Positions 33,941-42,733 of a stretch of DNA of 64,000 nt are shown piece by piece. The stretch is from the NCBI RefSeq assembly GCF_001625085.1, contig NZ_BDAW01000051.1:1-64000 (forward strand), written 5' to 3'. Every line of letters begins with the position of its first letter. The stretch's first letter is position 1. The notes below the pieces were generated by a model. The model had not been told where the DNA came from. It made no database searches and worked only from the letters and a program-made list of their open reading frames with translations. Origin of the DNA: Nocardia acidivorans NBRC 108247. Its GTDB lineage: Bacteria; Actinomycetota; Actinomycetes; Mycobacteriales; Mycobacteriaceae. Both the position numbers and the translations under genes were made by a program.

Positions 33941-35092
33941 ATGACCGTCGCCCGCCCGGACGAGGTGCGCCGCTTCAACCGGTCCAGCCTCCTGCGGATG
34001 CTGCATACCGGAGGCCCCACCACCCGGGCGGCTCTCGCCACCGCGCTGGGGCTCAATCGCTCCACCATCAAAATGCTGGTCGACGGCTTGGCCGAGGCCG
34101 GACTGGTGGAGGAGCGGGTCCCGCGCCTGGCCGGCGGCGCCGGGCGGCCGTCACTGCTGGTGCTCCCGCAACCGCAGGCCGCGGTGGTGCTGGCGGTGGA
34201 TGTGCGCGCCGAGCACGCCGGTATCGCGCTGGTCGGCTTCGGCGGCCAGGTGCTCGGGCGCAACAGCTGGAATCTGCATGGGCGGCAACGGGAACCGGAT
34301 GAAGTGATCACGCACGTCGCCGAATCCGCGGCGCTGCTCGCCGATGATCTCGGCCTGCGGCCGCTCTCGGCGGGGGTTTCGGTGCCGGGGGTGGTGCGGC
34401 GCGCGGACGGTCTGGTCCGCACCTCGGAGAATCTGCGCTGGACGGAAGTCGCCCTCGGGCAGCGCCTGGGCGCGGTGCTGGAGTTGCCGGTCATCATCGG
34501 CAATGACGCCGAATTCGGTGCGCTCGCAGAGCATGTGCGCGGGGCGGGCAAGGGCGCGAGCGATGCGGTCTTCGTCTCCGCGGATATCGGTGTCGGCGGC
34601 GGCCTGATCGCACAGGGCGCACTGCTGCGCGGATCGGCGGGCTACCTCGGCGAAATCGGCCATATGACAGTGCGACCCGGCGGCCGCCCCTGCCACTGCG
34701 GCAATGAGGGCTGCTGGGAGACCGAGGTCGGCGAGGCCGCCCTCTGCCGTGCGCTGGGCCTGCCCGAACACGGTCCGCGCGGTGCCATCGTCGCCGAACT
34801 CCGTGCCCTGCAAGAGGATTGCGACACCCGCCTCGCCGAATACCTCGATTGGCTCATTCTCGGCCTGGTCAATGTGGTGAATATCCTCGGCCCCGAACTG
34901 GTCGTTCTCGGTGATCTCTTCACCGCCCTCCCGGATACGACGGTCGCGGGAATCGGTGAACAGGTCCGCCGCCGCAGTATGGTCAGCCGCGCGCTCGGCG
35001 GCGTCCGGGTCGAAAAGTCCCGCCTGGGCGCGGATCTGAAACTGCTCGGAGCCGCCGAAGCCGCCTTCGACGGAGTCCTGGCCGCGCTCTAG
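33941..35092 (+). CDS. ROK-family transcriptional repressor (XylR/NagC-like)
   Basis: A 383-residue regulator. The N-terminal winged helix spans residues 10-70 (RSSLLRMLHTGGPTTRAALA, NRSTIKMLVDGLAEAGLV). The sugar-kinase-like ROK domain includes the Zn-binding cluster CHCGNEGCWETEV (about residues 247-259) and the EIGHM motif. It closes the sugar operon and would repress it, most plausibly through the palindrome at 30393-30415, releasing on sugar binding. An 82-bp gap separates it from the permease gene. Confidence 0.9.
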   Translation: MTVARPDEVRRFNRSSLLRMLHTGGPTTRAALATALGLNRSTIKMLVDGLAEAGLVEERVPRLAGGAGRPSLLVLPQPQAAVVLAVDVRAEHAGIALVGFGGQVLGRNSWNLHGRQREPDEVITHVAESAALLADDLGLRPLSAGVSVPGVVRRADGLVRTSENLRWTEVALGQRLGAVLELPVIIGNDAEFGALAEHVRGAGKGASDAVFVSADIGVGGGLIAQGALLRGSAGYLGEIGHMTVRPGGRPCHCGNEGCWETEVGEAALCRALGLPEHGPRGAIVAELRALQEDCDTRLAEYLDWLILGLVNVVNILGPELVVLGDLFTALPDTTVAGIGEQVRRRSMVSRALGGVRVEKSRLGADLKLLGAAEAAFDGVLAAL

Positions 35093-35307
35093 TCCGCTCG
35101 CGCCGATCGAGTCGGGTCCCGGTGCCGCGCACTCCCGGTCGTGCTGACCGCGATGGTGCGCCGGACTCGCGCCGCGCGTTCGATGTTCGTGTATTCCGCA
35201 TCGCCGCTCCCGAGCGGGTGGGACCGGCGCGGCAGTGCTCGAGGTTTCAGGGCGGCCGAATGCGTAGGGCAAGTGACCGATACGGGCCGGATTCGAGATG
35301 GTGTTCA

Positions 35308-36024
35308 ATGCAGGGCATGGAGCAGCTTCCCGAGGACTGGCAGCGCGGCATCGTGATCGTCGCCCACCCCGATGACATCGAATACGGTGCCGCCGCCGCG
35401 GTCGCGCGATGGACACGGCAGGGCAAGGACATTCGCTATGTGCTGGTCAGCAGCGGTGAAGCGGGTATCGCGGGACTGCCGCCCGCCGAGGCCGGGCCGC
35501 TCCGCGAGGAGGAGGAGCGGGCCAGCGCCAAGATCGTCGGCGTCACCCAGGTCGAATTCCTCGGCTATCCGGACGGCCGGATCGAGGAGAGCCTCGCGCT
35601 GCGCCGCGATCTCGCCGCGGCCATCCGCCGCCATCAACCGGAGTTGGTGGTGCTCTTCAACTTCGGCGATGTCTGGGCCCGCGGCTACGCCAACAGCGCC
35701 GACCATCGCGCGGTCGGCCGCGCCGCCCTGGACGCCGTCTCCGATGCCGGTAACGAGTGGATCCACACCGATCTCGGCCTCCCCGCCCACTCCCCGCGCT
35801 GGGCCGCGGTCTACGGCGTCGCCGACGGCAGCCACGGGGTGGACGTCACCGACACCATCGAAGTCGCCGTCGAATCCCTCACCGCCCACACCCGCTACCT
35901 CGCCGCCCTCAGCGACACCCCCGTCGCCGACCAGGCCCGAGCCGTCATCGACATGACCGCGGGCCCGAAAGAAGGCTTCCCCGCCGCCCGGGCCCTCTCC
36001 TTCGAGCTCTACAACTTCGGCTGA
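35308..36024 (+). CDS. PIG-L/LmbE-family deacetylase
   Basis: A 238-residue Zn-dependent N-acetylglucosaminyl deacetylase-like enzyme. The metal motif AHPDDIEYG (about residues 19-27) and the third ligand in NSADHRAVGRAALDAV are intact. Family members include MshB and Mca of mycothiol metabolism, but this protein is shorter and its position beside a sugar operon and glycosyltransferase does not settle the substrate. The start at 35308 is preferred; ATG at 35317 is nearly as good. The sequence from 35093 to 35307 shows no gene. Confidence 0.88.
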   Translation: MQGMEQLPEDWQRGIVIVAHPDDIEYGAAAAVARWTRQGKDIRYVLVSSGEAGIAGLPPAEAGPLREEEERASAKIVGVTQVEFLGYPDGRIEESLALRRDLAAAIRRHQPELVVLFNFGDVWARGYANSADHRAVGRAALDAVSDAGNEWIHTDLGLPAHSPRWAAVYGVADGSHGVDVTDTIEVAVESLTAHTRYLAALSDTPVADQARAVIDMTAGPKEGFPAARALSFELYNFG

Positions 36025-36031
36025 TGCCCAC

Positions 36032-36086
36032 GTGCATGTGATGACGCGGGCAGCGGCCGAGTAGCCCCCTGCGCCATGACATGCAC
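36032..36086. repeat. Dispersed palindromic element (55-61 bp family), copy 3
   Basis: The element begins GTGCATG and ends CATGCAC, exactly 55 bp, the same length and ends as the copy at 56947. Both share GCGCCATKACATGCAC at the right end and GACGC/TCACGC near the left end; the centre (GCGGCCGAGTAGCCCCC) has diverged. It starts 8 bp after the PIG-L stop. Confidence 0.6.
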
Positions 36087-36139
36087 ATCGCACGACGCCG
36101 CTTGGTGGGCGCGGGCGGGTGGTGTGCGAAGCTACGCGT

Positions 36140-37300
36140 GTGCGAGTAGCGGTGGTGGCCGGGCCTGATCCGGGACATGCCTTTCCGGCGATCGCCCTGT
36201 GCCTGCGAATGCTGGCGGCGGGGGATGATCCGGTGCTGTTCACCAGTCCGCGCTGGTTCGACGCGGCGCGGGAAGCGGGCATCGGGGTGCGGCGGCTGAA
36301 GGGGTTGGCCCCGCGCGCCGAGGACGACGATGCGGACGCCGGAGCGCGCATCCATCAACGGGCAGCATTCATTTCGACCGAGATCATGCCCGAGTTGAGC
36401 GCCATGCTGCCCGAACTGGTGGTGTCCGATGTGCTCACCGCGGGCGGCGGTATGGCGGCCGAACGGCTCGGATTGCCGTGGGTGGAGTTGTCCCCGCATC
36501 CGCTCTACCTGCCGTCGAAGGGGTTGCCGCCCATCGGAAGTGGGCTCGCGCCGGGGGAGGGGATGCGCGGGCGCGCCCGGGATTCGGTGCTGCGCACGTT
36601 CACCGCGCGCGATATTCGGCGCGGTGAATCCCAGCGCGGTGCGGCGCGCGCGAGTATCGGTCTGCCGGAAGAGGATCCGGGTCCGGCGGCGCGATTGATC
36701 GCCACCCTGCCCGCGCTCGAGGTGCCGCGCCCGGACTGGCCGGAGAACGCGCACCTGGTCGGACCGCTGCTGTGGGAACCCACCGACCAGATCCTGGACC
36801 TGCCGCCCGGCGACGAACCGCTGGTCATGGTCGCGCCCTCCACCGCACACACCGGTATCGCGGGAATGGTCGACACCGTCCTGGAAGCCCTCGAAGGCTC
36901 CGGTGTCCGAGTCGCCGTCTCCACCCTCGACACCCCGCCCGCCGCCCTGCCCTCCTGGGCCACCGCCGGATTGGGCCGTCAGGACGAACTGCTGCGCCAC
37001 GCCGCGGTCGTGATCGGTGGCGGCGGCCACGGCCTGCTCGCCAAATCCCTGCTCGCGGGCGTCCCCGTGGTCACCATCCCCGGCGGCGGCGACCAGTGGG
37101 AACTCGCGAATCGCGCGGTCCGCCAAGGCAGTTCGATCCTGGTGCGCCCCCTCACCCCCGAGGCCGTCCGGGACGCGGTCAAACAAATCCTCGACGACCC
37201 GGCCTACACCGCGGCGGCCCAATCCGCCGCGTCCGCAGCGGCGGTCGTCTCGGACCCGGTCCAGATCTGCCACGACATCCGCGACGCCGCCCACCCATAG
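36140..37300 (+). CDS. Glycosyltransferase, GT1/GT28-like
   Basis: A 386-residue two-domain GT-B glycosyltransferase. The N-domain opens VRVAVVAGPDPGHAFPAI; the C-domain nucleotide-sugar motif HAAVVIGGGGHGLLAKSLLAGVPVVTIPGGGDQWELA corresponds to the classical HGG-x-GT-x-E-x2-x2-P-x2-P-x2-x-DQ region, split here as HAAVVIGGGGHG and GVPVVTIPGGGDQ. The acceptor is unknown; relatives decorate lipids, macrolides or sterols. GTG at 36140 is taken as start because the Rossmann strand begins there; GTG at 36119 would add seven residues. Confidence 0.85.
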   Translation: MRVAVVAGPDPGHAFPAIALCLRMLAAGDDPVLFTSPRWFDAAREAGIGVRRLKGLAPRAEDDDADAGARIHQRAAFISTEIMPELSAMLPELVVSDVLTAGGGMAAERLGLPWVELSPHPLYLPSKGLPPIGSGLAPGEGMRGRARDSVLRTFTARDIRRGESQRGAARASIGLPEEDPGPAARLIATLPALEVPRPDWPENAHLVGPLLWEPTDQILDLPPGDEPLVMVAPSTAHTGIAGMVDTVLEALEGSGVRVAVSTLDTPPAALPSWATAGLGRQDELLRHAAVVIGGGGHGLLAKSLLAGVPVVTIPGGGDQWELANRAVRQGSSILVRPLTPEAVRDAVKQILDDPAYTAAAQSAASAAAVVSDPVQICHDIRDAAHP

Positions 37301-37329
37301 ACCCCGCTCCCTCCCGCAGACGTCCGCTC

Positions 37330-37578
37330 GCGCACACGGACCTCCAGCTTCCGCGCGCAGACCTCCGCTCGCGCTATTCGTCTCGATGGCCCTGGCCCTG
37401 GCCGTGGCCGTGGCCCTGGGCGCGGTGCCCGATCTGGCTCATGGTCGATGCGGCCAGGGCTTTCTTGATGTCGTCCTCGGCGTAACCGATGATCGCGCCG
37501 TAGAGCAGCGTGATCGCACCGATCGCCACGGCCGCGGCCAGCGCACGCGGACCTCCGCTCGTGCACGCGGACCTCCGC
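37330..37578. repeat. Four short direct repeats flanking a NuoL fragment
   Basis: Units related to GCGCACGCGGACCTCCGCTC occur at about 37330-37345, 37353-37373, 37541-37560 and 37561-37578: two on each side of the NuoL-like segment. They are direct repeats. Their placement suggests that the fragment was inserted into, or trapped between, a tandem array. Confidence 0.55.
37428..37547 (-). pseudogene. Short fragment of NADH dehydrogenase subunit L (nuoL)
   Basis: Forty minus-strand codons read RALAAAVAIGAITLLYGAII and GYAEDDIKKALAASTMSQIG, the highly conserved membrane-helix and DIK-x2-LA-x-STMSQIG signature of NuoL/antiporter subunits. Immediately before and after, the similarity stops: the C-terminal side becomes a His/Gly-rich repeat (GHGHGQGQG) and a stop. 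No start codon belongs to it. It is a 120-bp relic, not a functional gene. Confidence 0.72.
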
Positions 37579-37678
37579 CCACCCACGCGGGCGGCGAACT
37601 CGAGGCCGCCACCCCGCAGGCGCACGACGCCAAACCCGCCAGACGCTAGCCCAACACACCGGCAACACCCGGCAGCCA

Positions 37679-37711
37679 CGTCATCCCGGCATGTTTTCGG
37701 CCGGGATCCAC
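37679..37711. repeat. Dispersed REP-like palindromic element, copy D
   Basis: CGTCATCCCGGCATG, TTTTC, GGCCGGGATCCAC: same family as copies at 4092, 27743 and 27803. It stands between the NuoL fragment and the DUF3046 gene. The rest of 37301-37826 has no supported gene. Confidence 0.6.
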
Positions 37712-37826
37712 ACCACCGGGGCTCCAGCGGATTCAGCCCGGACCGCGCGGTCACACTCGGACGGGAGTGTGCGCGCAGAGCGCAGGGGTGCGCGCCGGGT
37801 GGGGGCCGTGGCGTAGGCTCGCGGCC

Positions 37827-38018
37827 GTGCGATTGACGGAGTTCCAGGAGCTGTTGCATACCGAATTCGGTACCGCGCGTGGTGATGCCCTGCTCACCGA
37901 TCATGTGCTGCCGCGGATCGGGACGACGGGTGCCCAGGCCATCGACGCGGGGATCGATCCGCGCGATGTGTGGCGGGCGCTGTGCTCGGAGTTCGACGTT
38001 CCGCGTACCCGGTGGTGA
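37827..38018 (+). CDS. DUF3046 family protein
   Basis: A 63-residue protein (opening MRLTEFQELLHTEFG, closing WRALCSEFDVPRTRW) that matches the DUF3046 family, encoded next to recA in mycobacteria as Rv2738c. The GTG start is supported by a TAGGCT hexamer ending 7 nt upstream, suggesting a leaderless transcript. Function unknown. Here 4.8 kb of other genes separate it from recA. Confidence 0.88.
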   Translation: MRLTEFQELLHTEFGTARGDALLTDHVLPRIGTTGAQAIDAGIDPRDVWRALCSEFDVPRTRW

Positions 38019-38039
38019 GCGGTTCTCGCGGGTGACGGA

Positions 38040-38594
38040 CTACTCGTCCGGGTGCGTCTTCTTGGCGTAGTGCCGGGTCGCCTTGGCGCGATTGCCGCAG
38101 GTCGCCATCGAATGCCAGCGGCGGGCGCCGTTCTTCGAGGTGTCGTGGAACCAGAGCACGCAGTTGGGGTGCGCGCACTGTTTGATCCGATCGGGCGTCG
38201 CGGTCAGTAGATCCAGCAGATTGTCGGCCGCCAGCCAGGCGGGGAGCCATTCGGCCTGCCGGACATCGGGTTCGGCGACCGGCCCGTCGGGGGTGAGGGT
38301 GCGGCGGATGCGCCCGTGTTCGAGCACCCCGTTCAACTCGTCGGCGGATTCACCGCGGACCGTGCGCAGAATCGCCTCGCGAGCGATGACGACGGCGTGC
38401 AGCATGGTTTCGCTCGCCTCGCCGGTGAGAGTGTTCTCGGCCAGCCACTGCCGCAATCCGGTGATGTCCGTCAGGAGATCCCGTGGTCCCTGCGCGTCGA
38501 TCCAGCGGGTGTTGAGCAGGTCCAGCGCGAGTGGTTCACCGAGGTGGGGGCGTGGAACGGACACGCCTGAGGGTAACTGCCCAGGGTCGGTCAT
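38040..38594 (-). CDS. CGNR zinc-finger transcriptional regulator with ABATE domain
   Basis: A 184-residue protein. Residues 10-125 form an ABATE-type stress-induced domain (LALDLLNTRWIDAQG), and residues 135-180 a CGNR zinc finger (CAHPNCVLWFHDTSKNG then MATCGNRAKATRHY). These proteins act as transcription factors in actinobacteria. GGAGGAGGTG precedes the ATG. It is divergent from the decayed VOC gene, and the shared 120-bp promoter region contains an AT-rich palindrome that could be its site or that of another repressor. Confidence 0.88.
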   Translation of the reverse strand: MTDPGQLPSGVSVPRPHLGEPLALDLLNTRWIDAQGPRDLLTDITGLRQWLAENTLTGEASETMLHAVVIAREAILRTVRGESADELNGVLEHGRIRRTLTPDGPVAEPDVRQAEWLPAWLAADNLLDLLTATPDRIKQCAHPNCVLWFHDTSKNGARRWHSMATCGNRAKATRHYAKKTHPDE

Positions 38595-38638
38595 TGCCGG
38601 AACACCTCCTCCCTAACCGGTGTTAACCATTATGGGGG

Positions 38639-38696
38639 TTGACAGCAGGATTGCCGTAGCCCTAGTTTCTAACTAGTCAAACCATCAAAGCTAGTT
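38639..38696 (+). promoter_or_regulatory. Strong promoter with overlapping palindromic operator
   Basis: TTGACA (38639-38644), 18 bp, then TAGTTT (38663-38668) give a near-consensus housekeeping promoter. The -10 is covered by the palindrome CTAGTTTCTAACTAG (38662-38676), and another half-site CTAGTT follows at 38691-38696. This is the most AT-rich stretch nearby and reads toward the VOC remnant. The geometry is that of a repressor-controlled promoter. Confidence 0.68.
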
Positions 38697-38718
38697 ATAT
38701 CTTCCGGAGGGTTCGCCA

Positions 38719-39056
38719 GTGACCGCACCCGCGCTCGCCACCGGCCATATCGGCCTCAATGTCACCGACCTCGGCCGCTCGGTCGACTTCTGTCGCCGCG
38801 CACTCGGCTTCGAGCAGCTCGGCGTCGGCGGTGAGGGCGATCACCGCTTCGACTTCCTCGGGGCCGACGGCAAGCTACAGGTGACGCCGTGGCAGCGGCG
38901 CGACGGTGAGTTCTCGGCGAAAACGCCCGGCCTGCAACACCTTTCCTGTCAGGTCGATACCATCGACCAGGTCCGCGAGGTGGAGTCGGTATGAAGGAAC
39001 TCCGCGTGGTGTTCGCGCACGACGGCGTGGTGGCGCACGGTGAGGGCGCACCATGA
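38719..39056 (+). pseudogene. Decayed VOC/glyoxalase-family gene
   Basis: The first frame gives a good VOC N-terminus: GLNVTDLGRSVDFCRRALGF, DFLGADGKLQVTPWQRRDGE and LQHLSCQVDTIDQVREVESV, then stops at 38992-38994. A one-base shift restores the family sequence as KELRVVFAHDGVVAHGEGAP before a second stop, and the C-terminal metal-binding half (FTDPDG-type) is missing. The 91-residue first piece could still be translated from the GTG after GGAGGG, but a functional VOC fold needs the rest. Confidence 0.68.
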
Positions 39057-39189
39057 CCATCGCCTATCACCCCGGTGAACTGGCCGCGCAGCATCGGCTC
39101 GGTCAGGCCGAATCACCGAGGTGATGCACATCTCCGGCACGATCCCGCTGCGCTGGAGCGCCCCCGAACTCTCACCCGTCAACCCCTGA
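39053..39189 (+). pseudogene. Remnant of a PPOX-type flavin oxidase gene
   Basis: ATG at 39053 starts MTIAYHPGELAAQHRLGQAE, the N-terminus typical of small pyridoxamine-phosphate-oxidase-like proteins that often follow VOC genes. The frame closes after three more residues. A shifted frame continues as RITEVMHISGTIPLRWSAPE and stops at 39189. The central domain is deleted. With the VOC remnant this suggests one former operon collapsed by internal deletion. Confidence 0.5.
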
Positions 39190-39201
39190 AAGGCTCTCTC
39201 C

Positions 39202-39654
39202 ATGCGACCCCCACTGCCTCCCTTCGACCTGGAATCGGCCAAGCTGAAGGTCCGCGCCGCCGAAAACGCCTGGAACACCCGCGATCCCGAGAAGGTCGCA
39301 CAGGCGTACACCGAGGATTCCCGCTGGCGCAATCGCGACGAATTCATGACCGGCCGCACCGAAATCGTGGACTTCCTGAAGCGCAAATGGTCCACCGAGA
39401 ACGGCTACGCCCTGCGCAAACAACTCTGGAGCTTTCACGACAACCACATCGCGGTCCGCTTCCAATACGAATGGCATGACGAATCCGGTCAATGGTGGCG
39501 CAGCTACGGCAACGAACTCTGGGAATTCACCCCCGAGGGCCTGATGTCCCGCCGCGAAGCCAGCATCAACGACACCCCCATCCAGCAATCCGACCGCCGC
39601 ATCTTCGGCCCCCGCACCCCCGAAGACGCCAACTGGGACCTGCCCCTCGAATAA
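39202..39654 (+). CDS. DUF1348 / NTF2-like protein
   Basis: A 150-residue protein almost entirely covered by the DUF1348 signature: [54 protein letters not shown] and [15 protein letters not shown]. The fold is NTF2-like; reported annotations call such proteins nuclear transport factor 2 family, with no known reaction. The gene is intact although its upstream neighbours are decayed, and it may have been part of the same operon. Confidence 0.9.
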   Translation: MRPPLPPFDLESAKLKVRAAENAWNTRDPEKVAQAYTEDSRWRNRDEFMTGRTEIVDFLKRKWSTENGYALRKQLWSFHDNHIAVRFQYEWHDESGQWWRSYGNELWEFTPEGLMSRREASINDTPIQQSDRRIFGPRTPEDANWDLPLE

Positions 39655-40130
39655 GCCGCGGACACCTGAACCTCGATTCGCCACAGCCCTCCCGACACGA
39701 GCAGAAGCCCCCGAGCCTGGTAGCCAACCTCCAGCGCCACGATGCCGCGGCCGGGCGCGCATTCGTGAACCTGGTCTTCGCGGCCATCACACCGCGAGTG
39801 TGGGCCCCGGTGACTGGGCACATCTGAAAGAGGTCTGATCACCGCGGCCGATTTCCCGGCCGCATCGAAAGCCCCTGTCCCGCTCGGCCATCGCGGCGGG
39901 CAGTGCCGCGATGGCCAGTGGGGCGGGTGAGCGCCGAAGCGGAATTGCCTCGGCCTCACCAATACTCGGCGATCTCCCGCCCGCGCGGCAGCCTGCCCGC
40001 ACCACTCATCACGGTAGTGCCAGCACCACCTGCCCCAACCACACCACCTCGATCCGCACGCGAGGCGAAGAGCAATGGCGTGGTCAGGACAGTGGCGGAG
40101 CATCCATTGCTCAGACCCGGGCGTGTCAGC
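39655..40130. other. 476-bp intergenic region with strong inverted repeat
   Basis: No gene supported. A perfect 12-bp inverted repeat, GGCCATCGCGGC (39886-39897) and GCCGCGATGGCC (39905-39916), with a 7-nt loop lies downstream of the minus-strand MFS gene and could terminate it, though no T-run follows. A smaller one, GCGGCCG/CGGCCGC, is at 39843-39862. Confidence 0.45.
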
Positions 40131-41537
40131 TCAATCGACCAGCGCGGGTTGCGCGGATATCGGCGTGACTTGTGCCCGCGCCCGGTGGAACAGGGCGAAG
40201 GACAGCGCGCCGAAGGCCACGCCGACGACGCATGCGACCGTGAAGGCGGTGTCGAGCCCATCCGCGAAGTGCGCCAGCGGGAGTGGATGCCCTTCGCCCG
40301 CTGTGCCGCGAAAGACGGTGCCCAGCACCGCGACTCCCAGTGCCAAGCCCAGTTGGCGGGCGGTATTCACCGCACCGGCGGCCGTGCCTCCCTGGTGGGG
40401 TGGCACCGCGGCCATGGCAGTCGACACCAGGGCGGGAGCATTCACGCCCACGCCCGCCCCGATCACCACCAGGCCGGGCATCAAAGCGGTCCAGGAGGAT
40501 CCGGTGTCGACGAGGGTCAGCAGGCCCGCGCCGACCCCGATGATCACCAGGCCGAAGCCGATCGTCCACGCGGGCGAGGCATCATGCAGGAAGCGGCCCG
40601 TCGCACCGGCGACCAGGAAGGCCGCGCCCGCCATCGGCAGCATAGCCAGGCCGGTGCGGAGCGGACTCATATGGAGCGCCTGCTGCAACCACAGCGAGAT
40701 GAGTGGTGAGGCGGCGAAGGCGGCGAAGGTTTGGCCGGATGCACCGAGGAGCGTGCCCGCGAAGGTGCGATTGCGCAGCAGCGGAAGCGGGAACATGGGT
40801 GCGGCACTGCGATTTTCGGCGATCGCGAACAGTGCGGCGGCGACAGCGCCGATCACCATGGCGACCACGGCTGCGGCATCGGTCCAGCCGTGTTCACCGC
40901 CTCGGATGATGCCGAATGTCACGCCGGTCGCCGCCACGGTGAAGGTAGCCATACCCGGCAGATCCGCCCGGTGACCCGAATGTCGTTGTGAGGCGGGGAA
41001 AGCCACCGCCGACAGCGCGATGGTCACCGCGGCGACCGGCAGGTTGACGAAGAATATCCACCGCCAGGACAGCAGATCGGTCAGTACGCCGCCCAGCACC
41101 ACGCCGAGCGCGGCGGCCGCACCGCTCACCGCGCCCCACGCGCCGAACGCGATACCACGATCGCGGCCGGTATAGGTGGCGTGCAGCAGCGACAACGTGG
41201 TCGCGAACATGGCCGCGCCGCCGATGCCCTGCAGAACTCGCGCGAACACGAGAACGCCGGTGTCTCCGGCCATTCCGCAGATCAGCGAGGAGATCGCGAA
41301 GACGATCAGACCGGTCAGGTAGACGGGCTTCGCACCGAGTCGGTCGGCGAGCGAGCCGACTACCAGCAATAGCGCGGCCAGTGCCAAGGCGTAGCCGTCG
41401 ACGATCCATTGCAGGCCCGACAGACCCGAATCGAGATCAGCGGCGATAGCCGGCAGCGCGACATTGACGATGGTGACGTCTATGAGGAGCATCAGCGTGC
41501 CCAGGCACGCGGCGAACAGGGGGAGCCATTTCCGCAC
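40131..41537 (-). CDS. MFS drug transporter, DHA2 (14-helix) type
   Basis: A 468-residue transporter with about 14 hydrophobic helices. DHA2 signs are the opening LGTLMLLIDVTIVNVALPAI (the D-x-T-I-V-N-V-A-L-P motif of helix 1), the loop LADRLGAKPVYLTGL (motif A) and LGVVLGGVLTDLLSWRWIFFVNLP (motif C). It likely exports drugs or dyes by proton antiport. The GTG start has GGAGGTCTC upstream. It diverges from an Lrp-type regulator, which is probably its controller. Confidence 0.92.
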   Translation of the reverse strand: MRKWLPLFAACLGTLMLLIDVTIVNVALPAIAADLDSGLSGLQWIVDGYALALAALLLVVGSLADRLGAKPVYLTGLIVFAISSLICGMAGDTGVLVFARVLQGIGGAAMFATTLSLLHATYTGRDRGIAFGAWGAVSGAAAALGVVLGGVLTDLLSWRWIFFVNLPVAAVTIALSAVAFPASQRHSGHRADLPGMATFTVAATGVTFGIIRGGEHGWTDAAAVVAMVIGAVAAALFAIAENRSAAPMFPLPLLRNRTFAGTLLGASGQTFAAFAASPLISLWLQQALHMSPLRTGLAMLPMAGAAFLVAGATGRFLHDASPAWTIGFGLVIIGVGAGLLTLVDTGSSWTALMPGLVVIGAGVGVNAPALVSTAMAAVPPHQGGTAAGAVNTARQLGLALGVAVLGTVFRGTAGEGHPLPLAHFADGLDTAFTVACVVGVAFGALSFALFHRARAQVTPISAQPALVD

Positions 41538-41635
41538 GGGGAGACCTCCGAGAAGAGTGAACGATTTCGACGTTCAGCGTGCGACCTGCGTCGCTTTCTG
41601 CACACTCGCAGCGAGGTTTCCGTTAGATTCCACCT

Positions 41636-42658
41636 ATGGGTATCGAATTTCCTGGAGAATCCTCCATTCTCGATGACCTCGACAGGCGAATCGTGCACGG
41701 GCTCGTCGTGGATGCCCGCATCCCCTTCGCGAAACTCGCTGCCATTCTTGATGTTTCGGAGCAGACCGTGGCGCGGCGCTATCGTGCGATGCGGCAGCGC
41801 GGTGTACTGCACATCTCCGGGCAGATCAATGTCGTCCCGCTCGGGCACGCGCGGTGGATTCTGCGTATTCGCTCCACTCCCAGCGGCGCGTTCCGCCTCG
41901 CGGAGGCGCTCGCGCGACTGCCCGAACTCAGTTGGGTCTCACTGCTCTCGTCCGGTTCGGAGGTGATGTGCGTGAGCCGTGCGCGCACCGCGGAGCGGCG
42001 AGATGCCTTGCTGCTCAAACTGATTCCGAGCACCCCGCAGGTGACCGAACTGATAGCGCACGAGGTCATGCATCATTTCCCGCTGGACGAGGACTGGCCG
42101 CGCTACAGCCGAATGCTCACCGCCGAACAGTTGCGCGCGCTCGGCCCCGGCCGCCCGGTGAAGGACACGGCGGTCCAGGACGCGCCCGTCGCGCTGACGC
42201 CCGAGGATGAGCTCATGCTGTCCATCCTGGCGCGGGACGGTCGCGCGCCCTACGCGCAACTCGCGACGGCTACGGGCTGGAGTGCGCCGCGAGTGGCGCG
42301 CCGCATGGCCGAACTGCTCGAATCCGGGGTGTTGTACTTCGATCTGGATTTCGCGCTCGAACACATGGGAGTCACTGTGCGCGCGGCGATTTGGCTGCGC
42401 GTGCGGCCCGCCGATCTCGCGGCGGTGGGTGCGGCGCTGGCCACCTGTCCGGAGGTCACCTACGTCGCGGCCACCACCGGGCCGACCAGCATGACGGCCG
42501 CGCTGGTCTGTCGCGACACCGCGCACCTGTATCGCTTCGTCACCGAGCGGCTGGGTGCGCTGGACGGAATCACCGATGTGGAGGTGACGTCCGCGCTGCG
42601 GCTGTTCAAACAGGCGCAGGTGCTGATGGATGGCGGGCGGATCACACTGGTCCGCTGA
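41636..42658 (+). CDS. Lrp/AsnC-family regulator with two tandem modules
   Basis: A 340-residue protein made of two Lrp-like halves: an N-terminal HTH (LDRRIVHGLVVDARIPFAKL) with its ligand-like region, and a second HTH (LTPEDELMLSILARDGRAPY) with RAM-like sequence after it (about residue 185 onward). A TAGATT hexamer ends 6 nt before the ATG, so the transcript is probably leaderless. Divergent from the DHA2 transporter across 98 bp, it is the likely regulator of that gene. Confidence 0.88.
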   Translation: MGIEFPGESSILDDLDRRIVHGLVVDARIPFAKLAAILDVSEQTVARRYRAMRQRGVLHISGQINVVPLGHARWILRIRSTPSGAFRLAEALARLPELSWVSLLSSGSEVMCVSRARTAERRDALLLKLIPSTPQVTELIAHEVMHHFPLDEDWPRYSRMLTAEQLRALGPGRPVKDTAVQDAPVALTPEDELMLSILARDGRAPYAQLATATGWSAPRVARRMAELLESGVLYFDLDFALEHMGVTVRAAIWLRVRPADLAAVGAALATCPEVTYVAATTGPTSMTAALVCRDTAHLYRFVTERLGALDGITDVEVTSALRLFKQAQVLMDGGRITLVR

Positions 42659-42733
42659 CCTGTATTACGGTCGCGGGTCGGTTCGCGGTCCGGAAAATTT
42701 CTGTCCCGCGTGTCGGCGGGTGTGGTGTTTGCC

